Source: Paenibacillus zeisoli (GTDB taxonomy: Bacteria > Bacillota > Bacilli > Paenibacillales > Paenibacillaceae). From it: DNA of 64,000 nucleotides. Shown piece after piece: positions 7,880-17,803 of the stretch (the first letter of the stretch is position 1; every line of letters begins with the position of its first letter). The stretch spans positions 248,001 through 312,000 of the forward strand of contig NZ_RZNX01000001.1 in the NCBI RefSeq assembly GCF_003994465.1, in the 5' to 3' direction. The notes beneath the pieces were generated by a model that had not been told where the DNA came from, did not search any database, and saw only the letters and a program-made list of their open reading frames with translations. Made by a program: the position numbers and the translations under genes.

Positions 7880-9709
7880 TTGGAACTCCAAGTAACAAAT
7901 AGTCCTTTTAATCAAGAGCAGGCTGAACTGCTCAATCGTCTTCTGCCTACACTAACGGATAACCAGCGGATTTGGCTTGGTGGTTATATCGCAGCTTCGC
8001 TAGGAACAGCAACTGCCGCAACTGCTGCACCTGCGAGTGCTCCGTTAGCCGTTCTGACAGAAAATGCACCTGTTATCTCCAAAGAAGTTACAGTCCTCTT
8101 CGGATCACAGACCGGCAACAGTGACCGGCTGGCCAAGAAATTGACCAAGAAGCTTGAAGAGAACGGCTTCCAGGTGACCGTGTCCGCTATGGGAAGTTAT
8201 AAGTCTAATAACCTGAAGAAGGTTGAGAATCTCCTGATTGTAGTAAGCACACAAGGAGAAGGTGAACCGCCTGATAATGCGATTCCTTTCTATGAATTCC
8301 TTCATAGTAAGAGAGCGCCTAAACTGGACACTCTTCGTTATTCCGTTCTTGCCCTGGGAGATACTTCATATGAATTCTTCTGCCAGACAGGGAAGGACTT
8401 TGACAAGCGTCTGGAAGAACTCGGAGGCAAGCAGCTCACTCCACGAGTGGATTGTGATGTAGACTTTGATGAGGCAGCAGCTGAGTGGATGAACCAGGTG
8501 CTTGGCGCATTAAGTGAGGGTTCTTCAGCTCAGGCAGCAGGAGCAGTAAGCCAGCTGGCCACTTCTACTGAAGTCGAGTCGGAATATTCCAGAACGAATC
8601 CTTTCCGTGCAGAGGTTCTTGAGAATTTGAATTTGAACGGCCGTGGTTCAGACCGGGAGACTCGTCATGTTGAGCTATCTCTTGAAGGCTCGAACCTACA
8701 ATATGAACCAGGTGACAGCCTTGGCGTATATCCTGAGAACCACCCTCGCCTTGTTGATGAACTTATCGAGGCGCTTGGATGGAATGCTGATGAGCTTGTA
8801 CCTGCAGGCAAGAATGGGGAAGAACGTACGCTTAGAGAAGCGCTGCTTCGTTACTATGAGATTACGGTCCTAACCAAACCTCTTCTTACTCAAGTGGCAG
8901 AGCTTACTTCAAATCCGGAATTGATGAACCTATTGAGTGCCGGACATGAAGCTGAATTAAGAACTTATCTTGCTGAGCATGATCTGCTCGACCTGGTTCA
9001 GGATTTCAATCTTAAAGGCGTATCTTCCCGTGCGTTAACCGCGCTTCTTCGCAAAATTCCTGCCCGCTTGTATTCGATTGCAAGCAGTCTAAAAGCGAAC
9101 CCGGACGAAGTGCACCTCACCGTACGTACGGTAAGGTATGAGACTCATGGAAGAGAACGTTATGGCGTATGTTCCGTACAGCTCGCAGAACGGGTAGAAG
9201 CTGGAGACACCCTGCCTGTATTTATACAGAATAATCCGAATTTCAAACTGCCTGAAAGCAGTGACACACCTATTATTATGATCGGTCCTGGTACTGGGGT
9301 TGCTCCTTTCCGTGCTTTCCTCGGGGAGAGAGAAGAGACAGGAGCAGAGGGCAAAACTTGGTTGTTCTATGGTGATCAGCATTTCTCAACTGACTTCCTG
9401 TACCAGGTTGAATGGCAGCGCTGGCTCAAAGAAGGCGTGCTGACCCGTATGGATGTAGCCTTCTCACGTGATACCGATCAGAAAGTATATGTTCAGCACC
9501 GGATGCTGGAGAAAAGCAAGGAGCTTTACCAATGGCTGCAGGAAGGCGCAGCGGTCTATGTATGCGGGGATGAGAAGAAGATGGCTCATGATGTTCATGC
9601 AGCTCTGGCTGCCATCCTTGAACAAGAAGGCGGCCTCAGCCCTGAGGAAGCTTCAGACTATTTGACACAAATGCAACAGCAGAAACGTTATCAGCGGGAT
9701 GTCTATTAA
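7880..9709 (+). CDS. cysJ: Sulfite reductase [NADPH] flavoprotein alpha subunit
   Basis: Electron-donating half of assimilatory sulfite reductase: NADPH to FAD to FMN to the CysI haemoprotein, for cysteine synthesis. The product has about 609 residues from TTG 7880, close to B. subtilis CysJ. The FMN flavodoxin domain has FGSQTGNSDRLAKKL near residue 75. FAD binding is shown by RLYSIASS near 405 and NADPH binding by GPGTGVAPFRAFLG near 475. I choose TTG 7880 because GAGGTGG ends six bases earlier and the start MELQVTNSPFNQEQ matches CysJ; a GTG at 7865 is also in frame. CysI follows 37 bases later. No adenylylsulfate reductase or sulfate permease genes are adjacent. Confidence 0.95.
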   Translation: MELQVTNSPFNQEQAELLNRLLPTLTDNQRIWLGGYIAASLGTATAATAAPASAPLAVLTENAPVISKEVTVLFGSQTGNSDRLAKKLTKKLEENGFQVTVSAMGSYKSNNLKKVENLLIVVSTQGEGEPPDNAIPFYEFLHSKRAPKLDTLRYSVLALGDTSYEFFCQTGKDFDKRLEELGGKQLTPRVDCDVDFDEAAAEWMNQVLGALSEGSSAQAAGAVSQLATSTEVESEYSRTNPFRAEVLENLNLNGRGSDRETRHVELSLEGSNLQYEPGDSLGVYPENHPRLVDELIEALGWNADELVPAGKNGEERTLREALLRYYEITVLTKPLLTQVAELTSNPELMNLLSAGHEAELRTYLAEHDLLDLVQDFNLKGVSSRALTALLRKIPARLYSIASSLKANPDEVHLTVRTVRYETHGRERYGVCSVQLAERVEAGDTLPVFIQNNPNFKLPESSDTPIIMIGPGTGVAPFRAFLGEREETGAEGKTWLFYGDQHFSTDFLYQVEWQRWLKEGVLTRMDVAFSRDTDQKVYVQHRMLEKSKELYQWLQEGAAVYVCGDEKKMAHDVHAALAAILEQEGGLSPEEASDYLTQMQQQKRYQRDVY

Positions 9710-9746
9710 TTAGACCATCCGCCGATTACGAGAGGAGAATAAAGCT

Positions 9747-11468
9747 ATGTCCGAGAATAATTTGTTGTCGCCTAACAGTGCTCCACACAGCGATGTGGAA
9801 GAGATCAAGCGCAGAAGTAACTATCTGCGCGGAAGCCTGGAAGAGACACTTAAAGATCCATTGACGGGCTCGATCCCTGAAGATGATAACCGACTAATGA
9901 AGCATCACGGCAGTTATATGCAGGATGACCGTGATCTTCGTAATGAACGTGCGAAGCAGAAGCTTGAGCCGGCATACCAGTTCATGCTTCGTGTACGTGC
10001 TGCTGGCGGTGTAGTTACACCTGAACAGTGGCTAATGATGGACCGTGTTGCCAAGAAATATTCCAGCGGCACGATCCGCCTGACTACTCGTCAATCTTTC
10101 CAGCTTCATGGAGTGTTGAAGTGGAATTTGAAGAATACGATTCGCGAAGTTAATGAGTCTATGCTCAGTACACTTGCCGCTTGCGGTGACGTGAACCGTA
10201 ACGTGATGTGCAACCCGAATCCTCACCAGTCAGAGATTCATTCGGAAGTCTACGACTGGGCCAGCAAAGTGAGTGATCACCTGGACCCTCGTTCACGCGC
10301 TTATCACGAAATCTGGCTGGATGGAGAGAAGATTGTAGACAGCCGGGATGGAGAAGAACAAGAGCCGATCTACGGGCATGTCTACCTTCCGCGGAAGTTC
10401 AAGATCGGAATTGCGGTTCCTCCTAACAATGATGTGGATGTCTTCTCGCAGGACTTGGGACTCATTGCTATCGTTGAGGATGGACAATTGAAAGGCTTCA
10501 ACGTCTCGGTAGGCGGTGGCATGGGGATGACCCATGGAGATCCGAAGACCTATCCGCAAGTATCCAAAGTGATTGGCTTCTGCACTCCAGAGCAGATGAT
10601 TGATGTAGCGGAGAAGACAGTCACCATCCAGAGAGACTATGGAGATCGATCTGTCCGTAAGCACGCCCGGTTCAAATATACCATTGACGATCGTGGGCTG
10701 GATTGGTTCAAGAAGGAGTTAACTGCACGTCTGGGCTGGGAGCTGGCGGAAGCCCGTCCTTATCACTTTGACCATAATGGCGATCGTTATGGATGGGTGA
10801 AGGGCAGCAATGGAAAGTGGCATTTCACCTTGTTCATTCAGAATGGACGTGTCAAGGATGAGGAAGGTTATCCACTCATGACAGGGCTTCGCGAAATTGC
10901 CAAGGTCCACACTGGGGATTTCCGTCTTACACCTAACCAGAGCTTGATCATCGCGAATGTAGCGAAGCAGCACAAGAAGAAGATAGAAGCCTTGATCAAG
11001 GAATATAACTTAACCGACGGGAACCATTACAGTGCACTTCGGAGAAATTCCATGGCTTGCGTAGCACTTCCAACCTGCGGACTGGCTATGGCCGAATCGG
11101 AACGCTACTTGCCATCCCTAATGGATAAGATTGATCCGATTCTGGCTGAGAATGGTCTGCAGGACGAAGAGATCATCATCCGGATGACGGGATGTCCGAA
11201 CGGATGCGCAAGACCAGCGCTGGCAGAGCTCTCCTTTATCGGTAAAGCCCCGGGTAAATATAATATGTATTTGGGTGGCGGCTTTGCAGGTCAAAGATTG
11301 AACAAGCTCTATAAAGAGAATATTGGTGAAGCTGAGATTCTGGAGAATCTGAAGCAGCTGTTCGCTCACTATGCCAAAGAACGGAATATCGGAGAGCACT
11401 TTGGTGACTTTACAGTTCGTGCTGGCTATGTCCCTGAAGTTCTAGATGGGCAGCAGTTCCACGCTTAA
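9747..11468 (+). CDS. cysI: Sulfite reductase haemoprotein beta subunit
   Basis: Catalytic subunit that reduces sulfite to sulfide in six electrons on a sirohaem coupled to a 4Fe-4S cluster. It has 573 residues, the family length. The cluster and sirohaem ligands are visible as [11 protein letters not shown] and [10 protein letters not shown], about 45 residues apart, in the C-terminal third. The N terminus has the parachute region with [13 protein letters not shown]. Ribosome site GAGAGGAG is seven bases from the ATG. It is co-transcribed with cysJ and ends at a strong terminator. Its sirohaem can be supplied by the SUMT encoded at 34.1 kb. Confidence 0.96.
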   Translation: MSENNLLSPNSAPHSDVEEIKRRSNYLRGSLEETLKDPLTGSIPEDDNRLMKHHGSYMQDDRDLRNERAKQKLEPAYQFMLRVRAAGGVVTPEQWLMMDRVAKKYSSGTIRLTTRQSFQLHGVLKWNLKNTIREVNESMLSTLAACGDVNRNVMCNPNPHQSEIHSEVYDWASKVSDHLDPRSRAYHEIWLDGEKIVDSRDGEEQEPIYGHVYLPRKFKIGIAVPPNNDVDVFSQDLGLIAIVEDGQLKGFNVSVGGGMGMTHGDPKTYPQVSKVIGFCTPEQMIDVAEKTVTIQRDYGDRSVRKHARFKYTIDDRGLDWFKKELTARLGWELAEARPYHFDHNGDRYGWVKGSNGKWHFTLFIQNGRVKDEEGYPLMTGLREIAKVHTGDFRLTPNQSLIIANVAKQHKKKIEALIKEYNLTDGNHYSALRRNSMACVALPTCGLAMAESERYLPSLMDKIDPILAENGLQDEEIIIRMTGCPNGCARPALAELSFIGKAPGKYNMYLGGGFAGQRLNKLYKENIGEAEILENLKQLFAHYAKERNIGEHFGDFTVRAGYVPEVLDGQQFHA

Positions 11469-11505
11469 TGCGGACTGTATGATAAACTTATTCAACTAAA
11501 TATTG

Positions 11506-11549
11506 AAAGGCTGATTCTAGGTTAGAAACTTGGGAATCAGCCTTTTTTT
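11506..11549 (+). terminator. Rho-independent terminator after cysI
   Basis: Stem AAAGGCTGATTC / GAATCAGCCTTT followed by a T run, closing the cysJI transcript. Confidence 0.9.
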
Positions 11550-11599
11550 ATGTAAAATGAATGTTATTTTAATTGACATCCTAAGAGGGCAGGGGTATC

Positions 11600-11641
11600 A
11601 TTGCAAATAATAAATTTGCTAAATGTCTAATTATTTGCAAT
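11600..11641. promoter_or_regulatory. Perfect 12-bp inverted repeat upstream of adenosine deaminase
   Basis: ATTGCAAATAAT (11600-11611) and ATTATTTGCAAT (11630-11641) are exact inverted copies 18 bases apart. A second small palindrome, CACATTTCATGTG, follows at 11646-11658. The arms are AT-rich and no T run follows, so an operator is more likely than a terminator. The cognate regulator is unknown. Confidence 0.45.
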
Positions 11642-11707
11642 AACTCACATTTCATGTGAATAATCGCATCTTTTAAGTGAGAATGAACAAGGATGGGGGC
11701 AGCAATC

Positions 11708-12739
11708 ATGAACATACTGAAGCTTATGCCTAAAGCAGAATTGCATATTCATTTGGATGGAAGTGTAAGACCCGATACAATTATCAGCCTGGCCAAAGAA
11801 GAGGGACTCATGCTTCCGGTGATAGATCCCAATGAGCTTCGACCTTATTTACATGCAAGCGAGCAATGCAGCAGTCTTACCGAGTACTTATCCAAATTCC
11901 AGCTGCCGCTGCAATGCCTCCAATCTGCCGAAAGTCTGCGCAGGGTGGCTTACGAGCTTGTTGAGGATGCACATCGGGATCATGTCAAGTATATGGAAAT
12001 TCGATTCGCCCCCCTACTTCATATGGAGAAGGGTCTTACTGTAGAGGAGATTATTTCTCATGTTCTTGCTGGAACAGATGAGGCTGAACGAAAATTGGGT
12101 ACGACTACGAGATTAATCATTATTTGCTTGAGAAGTCATCCTGTCAACAAGAATCTGAAAGTTGTCCACGCAGCCAGCGCATTCATTGGAAAAGGTGTGG
12201 TTGGCATGGACCTGGCAGGAGACGAAGTGTCATATCCCCCTGAAATTCATCGCAAAGTGTTCGAGCAAGCCCATGACTATGGACTCCCGATTACCATTCA
12301 TGCGGGAGAAGCAGCGGATGCAAATAACATTGATGAGAGTATCCGCCACTTGCATGCGGCAAGAATCGGGCATGGTGTCAGGCTCCAAGACGATGCAGCT
12401 TTGATGCAATGGGTGAAGGATCATCACATTGTGTTAGAGATGTGCCCATCCAGCAATGTGCAGACCAAAGCTGTGGAGAGTTGGTCGGATCACCCGATAA
12501 AAGAGTATTTCGATCAAGGAATTCGAGTTACCGTGAATACAGATAACCTGACCGTATCCGGTACGACGCTAACCAAGGAATACGAAAGGCTTATGGAAAT
12601 ACACGATTTCTCAACGGCTCAATTTGCTGAAATGAACTTGTATGCCCTACAGGCCTCTTTCCTGGAGAACCCCGAGAAGCTTCGCCTGCTTAATTATTTC
12701 CGAGAAGAGTATGAAACAATGGGTCTGCTCCCGAAATAA
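11708..12739 (+). CDS. add: Adenosine deaminase
   Basis: Converts adenosine to inosine in purine salvage. The TIM-barrel zinc amidohydrolase is nearly complete: zinc ligands HIHLDGS near the N terminus, HAGEA near residue 200 with the catalytic glutamate, ARIGHGV about 25 residues on, and TDNLTVSG for the final aspartate. The protein has about 343 residues. The start is uncertain: ATG 11693 is also in frame, but the only purine-rich site (GGGGG at 11695-11699) would serve ATG 11708 better. It is monocistronic with an unusual inverted repeat upstream. Confidence 0.93.
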   Translation: MNILKLMPKAELHIHLDGSVRPDTIISLAKEEGLMLPVIDPNELRPYLHASEQCSSLTEYLSKFQLPLQCLQSAESLRRVAYELVEDAHRDHVKYMEIRFAPLLHMEKGLTVEEIISHVLAGTDEAERKLGTTTRLIIICLRSHPVNKNLKVVHAASAFIGKGVVGMDLAGDEVSYPPEIHRKVFEQAHDYGLPITIHAGEAADANNIDESIRHLHAARIGHGVRLQDDAALMQWVKDHHIVLEMCPSSNVQTKAVESWSDHPIKEYFDQGIRVTVNTDNLTVSGTTLTKEYERLMEIHDFSTAQFAEMNLYALQASFLENPEKLRLLNYFREEYETMGLLPK

Positions 12740-12848
12740 GGCATGCCGATTTCTGATATGTAAGATGTGAGGTTCCTTTTTTGATAAGGAAAAGTATAAT
12801 AGAGTAGTGCACAAATGCGACTAATTAATTACACACTTGGAGGATATA

Positions 12849-13100
12849 ATGGCTAAAGCAAAGGTTGCCAAGAGGCCAACCCGTGATGAATTTGTGTTAG
12901 AGGAGTTAGGTAATCAGTTAACTGAGGCCTTTCAGGAGAAATCGGAAATTGTCTTAACCGTGTGGGGCTGGGAAGAGACCGTGAGAGGACAAATTGTTCT
13001 AATGGATTCCCGCACAGGTAAGGTTCACGTTATGCAGAAAGAAGTAATGCTCAAGATTCCATTCATGGATATCATGAACGTGGAGTATCCAAGAGATTAG
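12849..13100 (+). CDS. YolD-like family protein
   Basis: An 83-residue small protein with the YolD-like domain: RPTRDEFVLEELGNQLTEAFQE, then VWGWEETVRGQIVLMDSRTGKVHV and a final IPFMDIMNVEY. Members often sit next to Y-family DNA polymerases (UvrX/YqjW), but none is adjacent here. The start is ATG 12849, since TTGGAGGAT lies directly ahead; an upstream in-frame TTG falls inside the ribosome site. Molecular function is unknown. Confidence 0.75.
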   Translation: MAKAKVAKRPTRDEFVLEELGNQLTEAFQEKSEIVLTVWGWEETVRGQIVLMDSRTGKVHVMQKEVMLKIPFMDIMNVEYPRD

Positions 13101-13146
13101 AAGGTTGGATTAATGAACCCACTAAATCCGCGGAATTCTTATATTT

Positions 13147-13179
13147 AGACCAGTGTAATTATTATACGCTGGTCTTTTT
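13147..13179 (+). terminator. Rho-independent terminator
   Basis: Stem AGACCAG..CTGGTCT with additional inner pairing, followed by TTTTTG. It ends the YolD-like gene. Confidence 0.85.
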
Positions 13180-13240
13180 GTATTCTAACGAGACCAGTCA
13201 GCCGAAGCTTGATGTGACAAGCTACGCGGCAGAGTGATTT

Positions 13241-13268
13241 TTGGAAAAGACGGGGAGAGTGATATAAT
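13241..13268 (+). promoter_or_regulatory. Candidate promoter of the aldo/keto reductase gene
   Basis: TTGGAA, 16 bases, TATAAT at 13263-13268; about 68 bases ahead of the start codon. The -10 is perfect and the -35 is partial. Confidence 0.4.
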
Positions 13269-13336
13269 TTAGAATGAACTTCATTGCAGCTCAACTCGCA
13301 AGAACACATTTAAACTAAGAAAAGAGGATGATCCGG

Positions 13337-14323
<987 letters not shown>

Positions 14324-14351
14324 GTTTAAACGAAAAGAATACATGTATACA

Positions 14352-14378
14352 AAGTCCGCGCTTAGCGCGGGCTTTTTA
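14352..14378 (+). terminator. Rho-independent terminator
   Basis: GTCCGCGC-TTAG-CGCGGGC followed by TTTTTA, after the aldo/keto reductase gene. Confidence 0.85.
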
Positions 14379-14433
14379 ATTATAGAAATACAGGAAATAA
14401 GTTATTGTGCTAACATATGGTTATAAGTGGAAA

Positions 14434-14709
14434 ATGGAGAAAGAAGGTGATAACTATCTTTTTGCCATAGTCTTTCCAATATTATTTCTCAGACGCTACA
14501 AACACTTGCTGTTACTCTTTCTTATGTCTTGTGTAGTATCCAGTGTACTAGTAAAGAGTTATTTACTGGATACGGGAACCTATTTTAAACCCTTTGGACA
14601 AATACAGGAGGTATTAGTAATCACCGAAGCATTGATTTTTGGAATAGTGCAAGTATTAATTGTTCTCTTAATTAACTTTCTTTTGCGTGCAAAAAGAGCA
14701 TATAAGTGA
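14434..14709 (+). CDS. Small membrane protein of unknown function
   Basis: About 91 residues with two hydrophobic stretches: YLFAIVFPILFL plus HLLLLFLMSCVVSSVLV near the N terminus, and a long one, VITEALIFGIVQVLIVLLI, near the C terminus. The protein ends in a basic tail (RAKRAYK). I recognise no family. No convincing ribosome site precedes ATG 14434 or the in-frame GTG 14407, so the start is uncertain and the gene itself only probable. Its codons are more AT-rich than those of its neighbours. Confidence 0.45.
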   Translation: MEKEGDNYLFAIVFPILFLRRYKHLLLLFLMSCVVSSVLVKSYLLDTGTYFKPFGQIQEVLVITEALIFGIVQVLIVLLINFLLRAKRAYK

Positions 14710-14764
14710 AGGTAATAGAAATAATGCTGGAAATATTATCATAGCGATTTAGGGAGGATTTACT

Positions 14765-15280
14765 GTGAACGAACAAATTCTGGACTGGTATGATTATAAT
14801 ATATGGGCGAGTGAGAGAGTGTTTGAGCATCTCAAGACACTGCCAAGTGATATTTTTGACAAGGAAGTGGATTTAGGGTTTAAATCGATAGCAGAAGTAC
14901 TGAGCCACCTTGCTTCAGCTGATGAAGTTTGGTTGGACCGGCTCCAAAACGATAGCAGTGCATCGATTAAGACTATTCGGTTAACTAGTCTTGAGGAAGC
15001 GAGAATTTACATAGATAGTCTGCAGTCCCGGATGCGTGAATATGTTTTATCAATCGATCATCCGGAGCAAATTGTGTACTATAAGAACTCCATGGGACAG
15101 GAGTTTCAAAATTCAGTATCCGAGATCGTGCAGCATGTTGTGAATCATGGAACCTACCATAGAGGTAATATATCCACAATACTCAGACACCTGGGTTATA
15201 CAAGCATACCAACGGATTATATTGTCTACTTAAGACAGAGCCACTCTTCAGAAAAGGAATCTAAGTATGAACAAAATTAA
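14765..15280 (+). CDS. DinB family protein
   Basis: Four-helix-bundle protein of the DinB/YfiT superfamily, 171 residues. Family members bind a metal through three histidines, and several are bacillithiol-dependent transferases. The histidines are visible in EVLSHLASADEVW near residue 45 and in HVVNHGTYHRGNI near residue 125, which is the classic C-terminal HxxxH signature. Start GTG 14765 lies behind GGGAGGA. Its end overlaps the start of the ADP-ribosylglycohydrolase gene by 14 bases, so the two are translated together. Substrate unknown. Confidence 0.85.
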   Translation: MNEQILDWYDYNIWASERVFEHLKTLPSDIFDKEVDLGFKSIAEVLSHLASADEVWLDRLQNDSSASIKTIRLTSLEEARIYIDSLQSRMREYVLSIDHPEQIVYYKNSMGQEFQNSVSEIVQHVVNHGTYHRGNISTILRHLGYTSIPTDYIVYLRQSHSSEKESKYEQN

Positions 15281-16196
15281 GAGCGGTATCCTGGGTCTCT
15301 GTATTGGAGATGCACTCGGAGTCCCGGTAGAATTTCTTGGCCGAGATCTACTAAAGAGAACTCCTTTAACGGATATGATCGGCTATGGCAGTCATCAACA
15401 GCCTGCAGGCACATGGTCAGATGATGCATCACTAACCTTATGTCTGGTGGAAAGCCTAGCAGAGTGCGGCAGTCTCAATCTTAACGATCTGGCGGCTAAA
15501 TGTGTGGACTGGTTAAGAGGCACAAGGTGGACTCCCCACGGGGAGGTATTTGATATCGGAATTGCGACCCGGCAAGCATTAGAACGGATTGCACAGGAAT
15601 CTGTTCAGCCGGAACGGGCAGGTGGCGAGGATGAATTCAGCAACGGCAACGGGTCTTTAATGAGAATACTGCCATTGGCCTATTATTTAAATGCAAATGA
15701 ACAGGAGGACTTCATATCCGCAGTAACCGGGGTATCTTCAATAACCCATCGCCATCCCATATCCATTCTTGCATGTGTATTTTATGTTAAATATGCCTCA
15801 TATCTAATCAGGGGCAAGAACTTGCAGGAGAGCTATCTTGAGAGCGTCGAATACATGAAGGAGACTTTCCCGGCAAATCCTTATCTTGCACGTTATGAGC
15901 GACTCTTGTCAGGTCAAATTGCACAGCTCGAAGAGACGGAGATTCAGTCGTCCGGTTATGTGATTCACACCCTTGAGGCAAGTGTATGGAGCTTATTAAC
16001 TACAAATTCTTATCAGGAGGCTGTTCTGCGAGCGGTCAACCTGGGTGAAGACACGGATACAACGGGCGCAGTGACCGGAGGATTAGCCGGAATCTATTAT
16101 GGTCTTGAGGGGTTACCTCAGCAGTGGGTACAGATGCTGGCAAGAGCTGATGACATCGATTCATTGTGTGAGAGATTTGAAACTATTTTTAACTAG
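15267..16196 (+). CDS. ADP-ribosylglycohydrolase family protein
   Basis: Macrodomain-unrelated ARH-fold hydrolase that removes ADP-ribose from proteins or related substrates using two magnesium ions; 309 residues. Metal-binding motifs are visible at both ends: GDALGVPVEF at residues 14-23, WSDDASLTLCLVE near residue 50, and EDTDTTGAVTGGLAGIYYG near residue 260. It begins inside the last codons of the DinB-like gene, without a strong ribosome site of its own, implying coupling. No ADP-ribosyltransferase such as DarT or DraT is adjacent. The physiological substrate is unknown. Confidence 0.9.
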   Translation: MNKIKSGILGLCIGDALGVPVEFLGRDLLKRTPLTDMIGYGSHQQPAGTWSDDASLTLCLVESLAECGSLNLNDLAAKCVDWLRGTRWTPHGEVFDIGIATRQALERIAQESVQPERAGGEDEFSNGNGSLMRILPLAYYLNANEQEDFISAVTGVSSITHRHPISILACVFYVKYASYLIRGKNLQESYLESVEYMKETFPANPYLARYERLLSGQIAQLEETEIQSSGYVIHTLEASVWSLLTTNSYQEAVLRAVNLGEDTDTTGAVTGGLAGIYYGLEGLPQQWVQMLARADDIDSLCERFETIFN

Positions 16197-16210
16197 TAAT
16201 ATCAATTCGA

Positions 16211-16849
16211 TTAGCCGGAATAATTCCACCCGTTCCCAATCGTTTGTGGCATAGAAGGAATAGAACTCAACCGGGCTGAGGGAACACTATGGGGTGCACG
16301 CGACTCTTTAGATTGTGGTGGGCAACCGCTGGGTGGACCAATGACAACGGTATCTGTAATCGGTGCCAAGGCTGCTTGGAGCTGAGCTTCATCCAGACAA
16401 TAAGTATGCGATAGTATACTTGCGGGCGTGAGTCTCAACAAGTCGGAACCCCCGATAAATTCAGGAATTGGCGTATCGAAGATCGCAAGTAAGTGGGTAT
16501 TATCGACCGTTGCTATTTCATAATGCCACCAGCCTTGAGGGACGTTTGCGACTTGGCCAGGAGTGATCGGCAAATTAACAAGGGTTTTGGTGAACGGGTT
16601 GATCAACGAGACCGTGGCTGCCCCGGCGATACAGAAGACTAGCTCGTTCGCATTCTGATGATAATGAGGCTCGACGATATTAGACCTGCTCAGATAAATA
16701 TCCAGAAGAGAGACATTCCCTAAGGTGTTAAGCTGATTAATGGATAGGGAATTTATATAATTATTAGAGTCTTTTTTGAAAAAAGGGTTGCTGCTTAAAT
16801 CATAAGTGTACTGTACATTTGGTGATGTGAAGTCCATATAACTATTCAT
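16211..16849 (-). CDS. Cupin domain protein
   Basis: A 212-residue protein with one cupin barrel. The first metal motif is HYHQNANELVFCIAGAATV near residue 62, giving two histidines and a glutamate. The second is the region PQGWWHYEIATVDN near residue 103, with the last histidine. The general pattern recalls oxalate decarboxylase or germin-like single-domain cupins of Paenibacillus. No signal peptide is seen. The C-terminal 45 residues are low-complexity and rich in proline and serine. Enzymatic activity cannot be assigned. Confidence 0.75.
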   Translation of the reverse strand: MNSYMDFTSPNVQYTYDLSSNPFFKKDSNNYINSLSINQLNTLGNVSLLDIYLSRSNIVEPHYHQNANELVFCIAGAATVSLINPFTKTLVNLPITPGQVANVPQGWWHYEIATVDNTHLLAIFDTPIPEFIGGSDLLRLTPASILSHTYCLDEAQLQAALAPITDTVVIGPPSGCPPQSKESRAPHSVPSARLSSIPSMPQTIGNGWNYSG

Positions 16850-16932
16850 TTGGTTGGCGCTCCTTTAACTTTGCGAGGTTAGTGCAGTATATGCCGCTCG
16901 TTAGGATATGGCCCATTGGAATGCACAAATAT

Positions 16933-16961
16933 AGGGACACCTTCAAGAAGAAGGTGTCCCT
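16933..16961 (-). terminator. Hairpin downstream of the 73-residue gene
   Basis: Perfect 11-bp stem AGGGACACCTT / AAGGTGTCCCT with a 7-base loop. No strong T run follows on the minus strand, so termination is likely but not certain. Confidence 0.55.
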
Positions 16962-16999
16962 AGGCATGTGACTTTGCTTTATTGTGTTGTTAACTCAGC

Positions 17000-17221
17000 T
17001 TAATTATGGCTAATTTGGCTTGATGTGGATGGGCTTACTGCCGATGCCGAGCTGCTGTTATTTTTACCAACTCCAAATTGATTCAGAAGATTGCCAATAC
17101 CGCCTGCACCGGACTTCGAGAAATTCTGTACCTGGCTCATAAGCTTCTGGCGGGATTCCGGATTTCTCATTAAATAGGCGGCTCCCATTGCTGCTGCAGT
17201 AAACATCAGTTTCTTATTCAT
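17000..17221 (-). CDS. Small protein of unknown function
   Basis: A 73-residue protein with a short N-terminal hydrophobic stretch (LMFTAAAMGAAYLM), then RNPESRQKLMSQVQNF, a glycine run and a serine-rich tail. A good ribosome site (AAAAGGAGTG) precedes the ATG. The N-terminal layout recalls YtxH-type or other small membrane-anchored stress proteins, but I cannot name a family. Confidence 0.6.
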   Translation of the reverse strand: MNKKLMFTAAAMGAAYLMRNPESRQKLMSQVQNFSKSGAGGIGNLLNQFGVGKNNSSSASAVSPSTSSQISHN

Positions 17222-17407
17222 AGTTGAACACTCCTTTTGGCTAAGACTGTTGTTGACCTATGTATAGGAATTTACCCGATCCACGCTTATTTAAACATGA
17301 GAAAAAAGGGAGTAGGCTCTCCAAGAGATCAATGACAGATGTATGAAAGCGATTGAGGACGGGTATATAACTAGAGAGGTTACACGAACATGAGAGGAGC
17401 GGTTAAT

Positions 17408-17686
17408 ATGAGGGAAACGGTTCAGGAAGGCAATGCTTTTGTAATCAAGGAGGGTGGCAGTGTGATCGCTGAAGTCACCTTTAAACCCGCTGGTGAGAAT
17501 ACACTTCTTATTGATCATACCTATGTTGCTGAAGAAATGCGAGGTCAGAAGCTGGCTGAGGACCTTGTCCGGCGTGTGGTTGAGCATGCGCGCGAGACCA
17601 ACCAAAAGATCATACCCGCATGTTCGTATGCGGACGCCCAATTCCGGCGCCGTAAGGAATACGAGGATGTATGGATGAAATCCTGA
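17408..17686 (+). CDS. GNAT-fold N-acetyltransferase, YjdJ-like
   Basis: A 92-residue minimal GNAT protein of the type related to human GTLF3B/NATD1. It has EVTFKPAG then IDHTYVAEEMRGQKLAEDL, in which RGQKLA is the acetyl-CoA pyrophosphate loop, then ACSYADAQFRR as the final strand. I choose ATG 17408 because AGAGGAG ends 8 bases upstream; ATG 17390 has no site. It is a single gene with its own terminator. The substrate is unknown. Confidence 0.85.
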   Translation: MRETVQEGNAFVIKEGGSVIAEVTFKPAGENTLLIDHTYVAEEMRGQKLAEDLVRRVVEHARETNQKIIPACSYADAQFRRRKEYEDVWMKS

Positions 17687-17740
17687 TTCATATTCTTTCA
17701 TTGAATGAAATGTTATAATTAAATTTCCAGATGGAATCAT

Positions 17741-17766
17741 GAGCCCTCTTCAGGAAGGGCTTTTTT
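17741..17766 (+). terminator. Rho-independent terminator
   Basis: AGCCCTC-TTCA-GGAAGGGCT followed by TTTTTT, after the GNAT gene. Confidence 0.85.
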
Positions 17767-17803
17767 AAATTTATAAGCAAAAGAAAGCGGGGTTAGAATC
17801 GAT

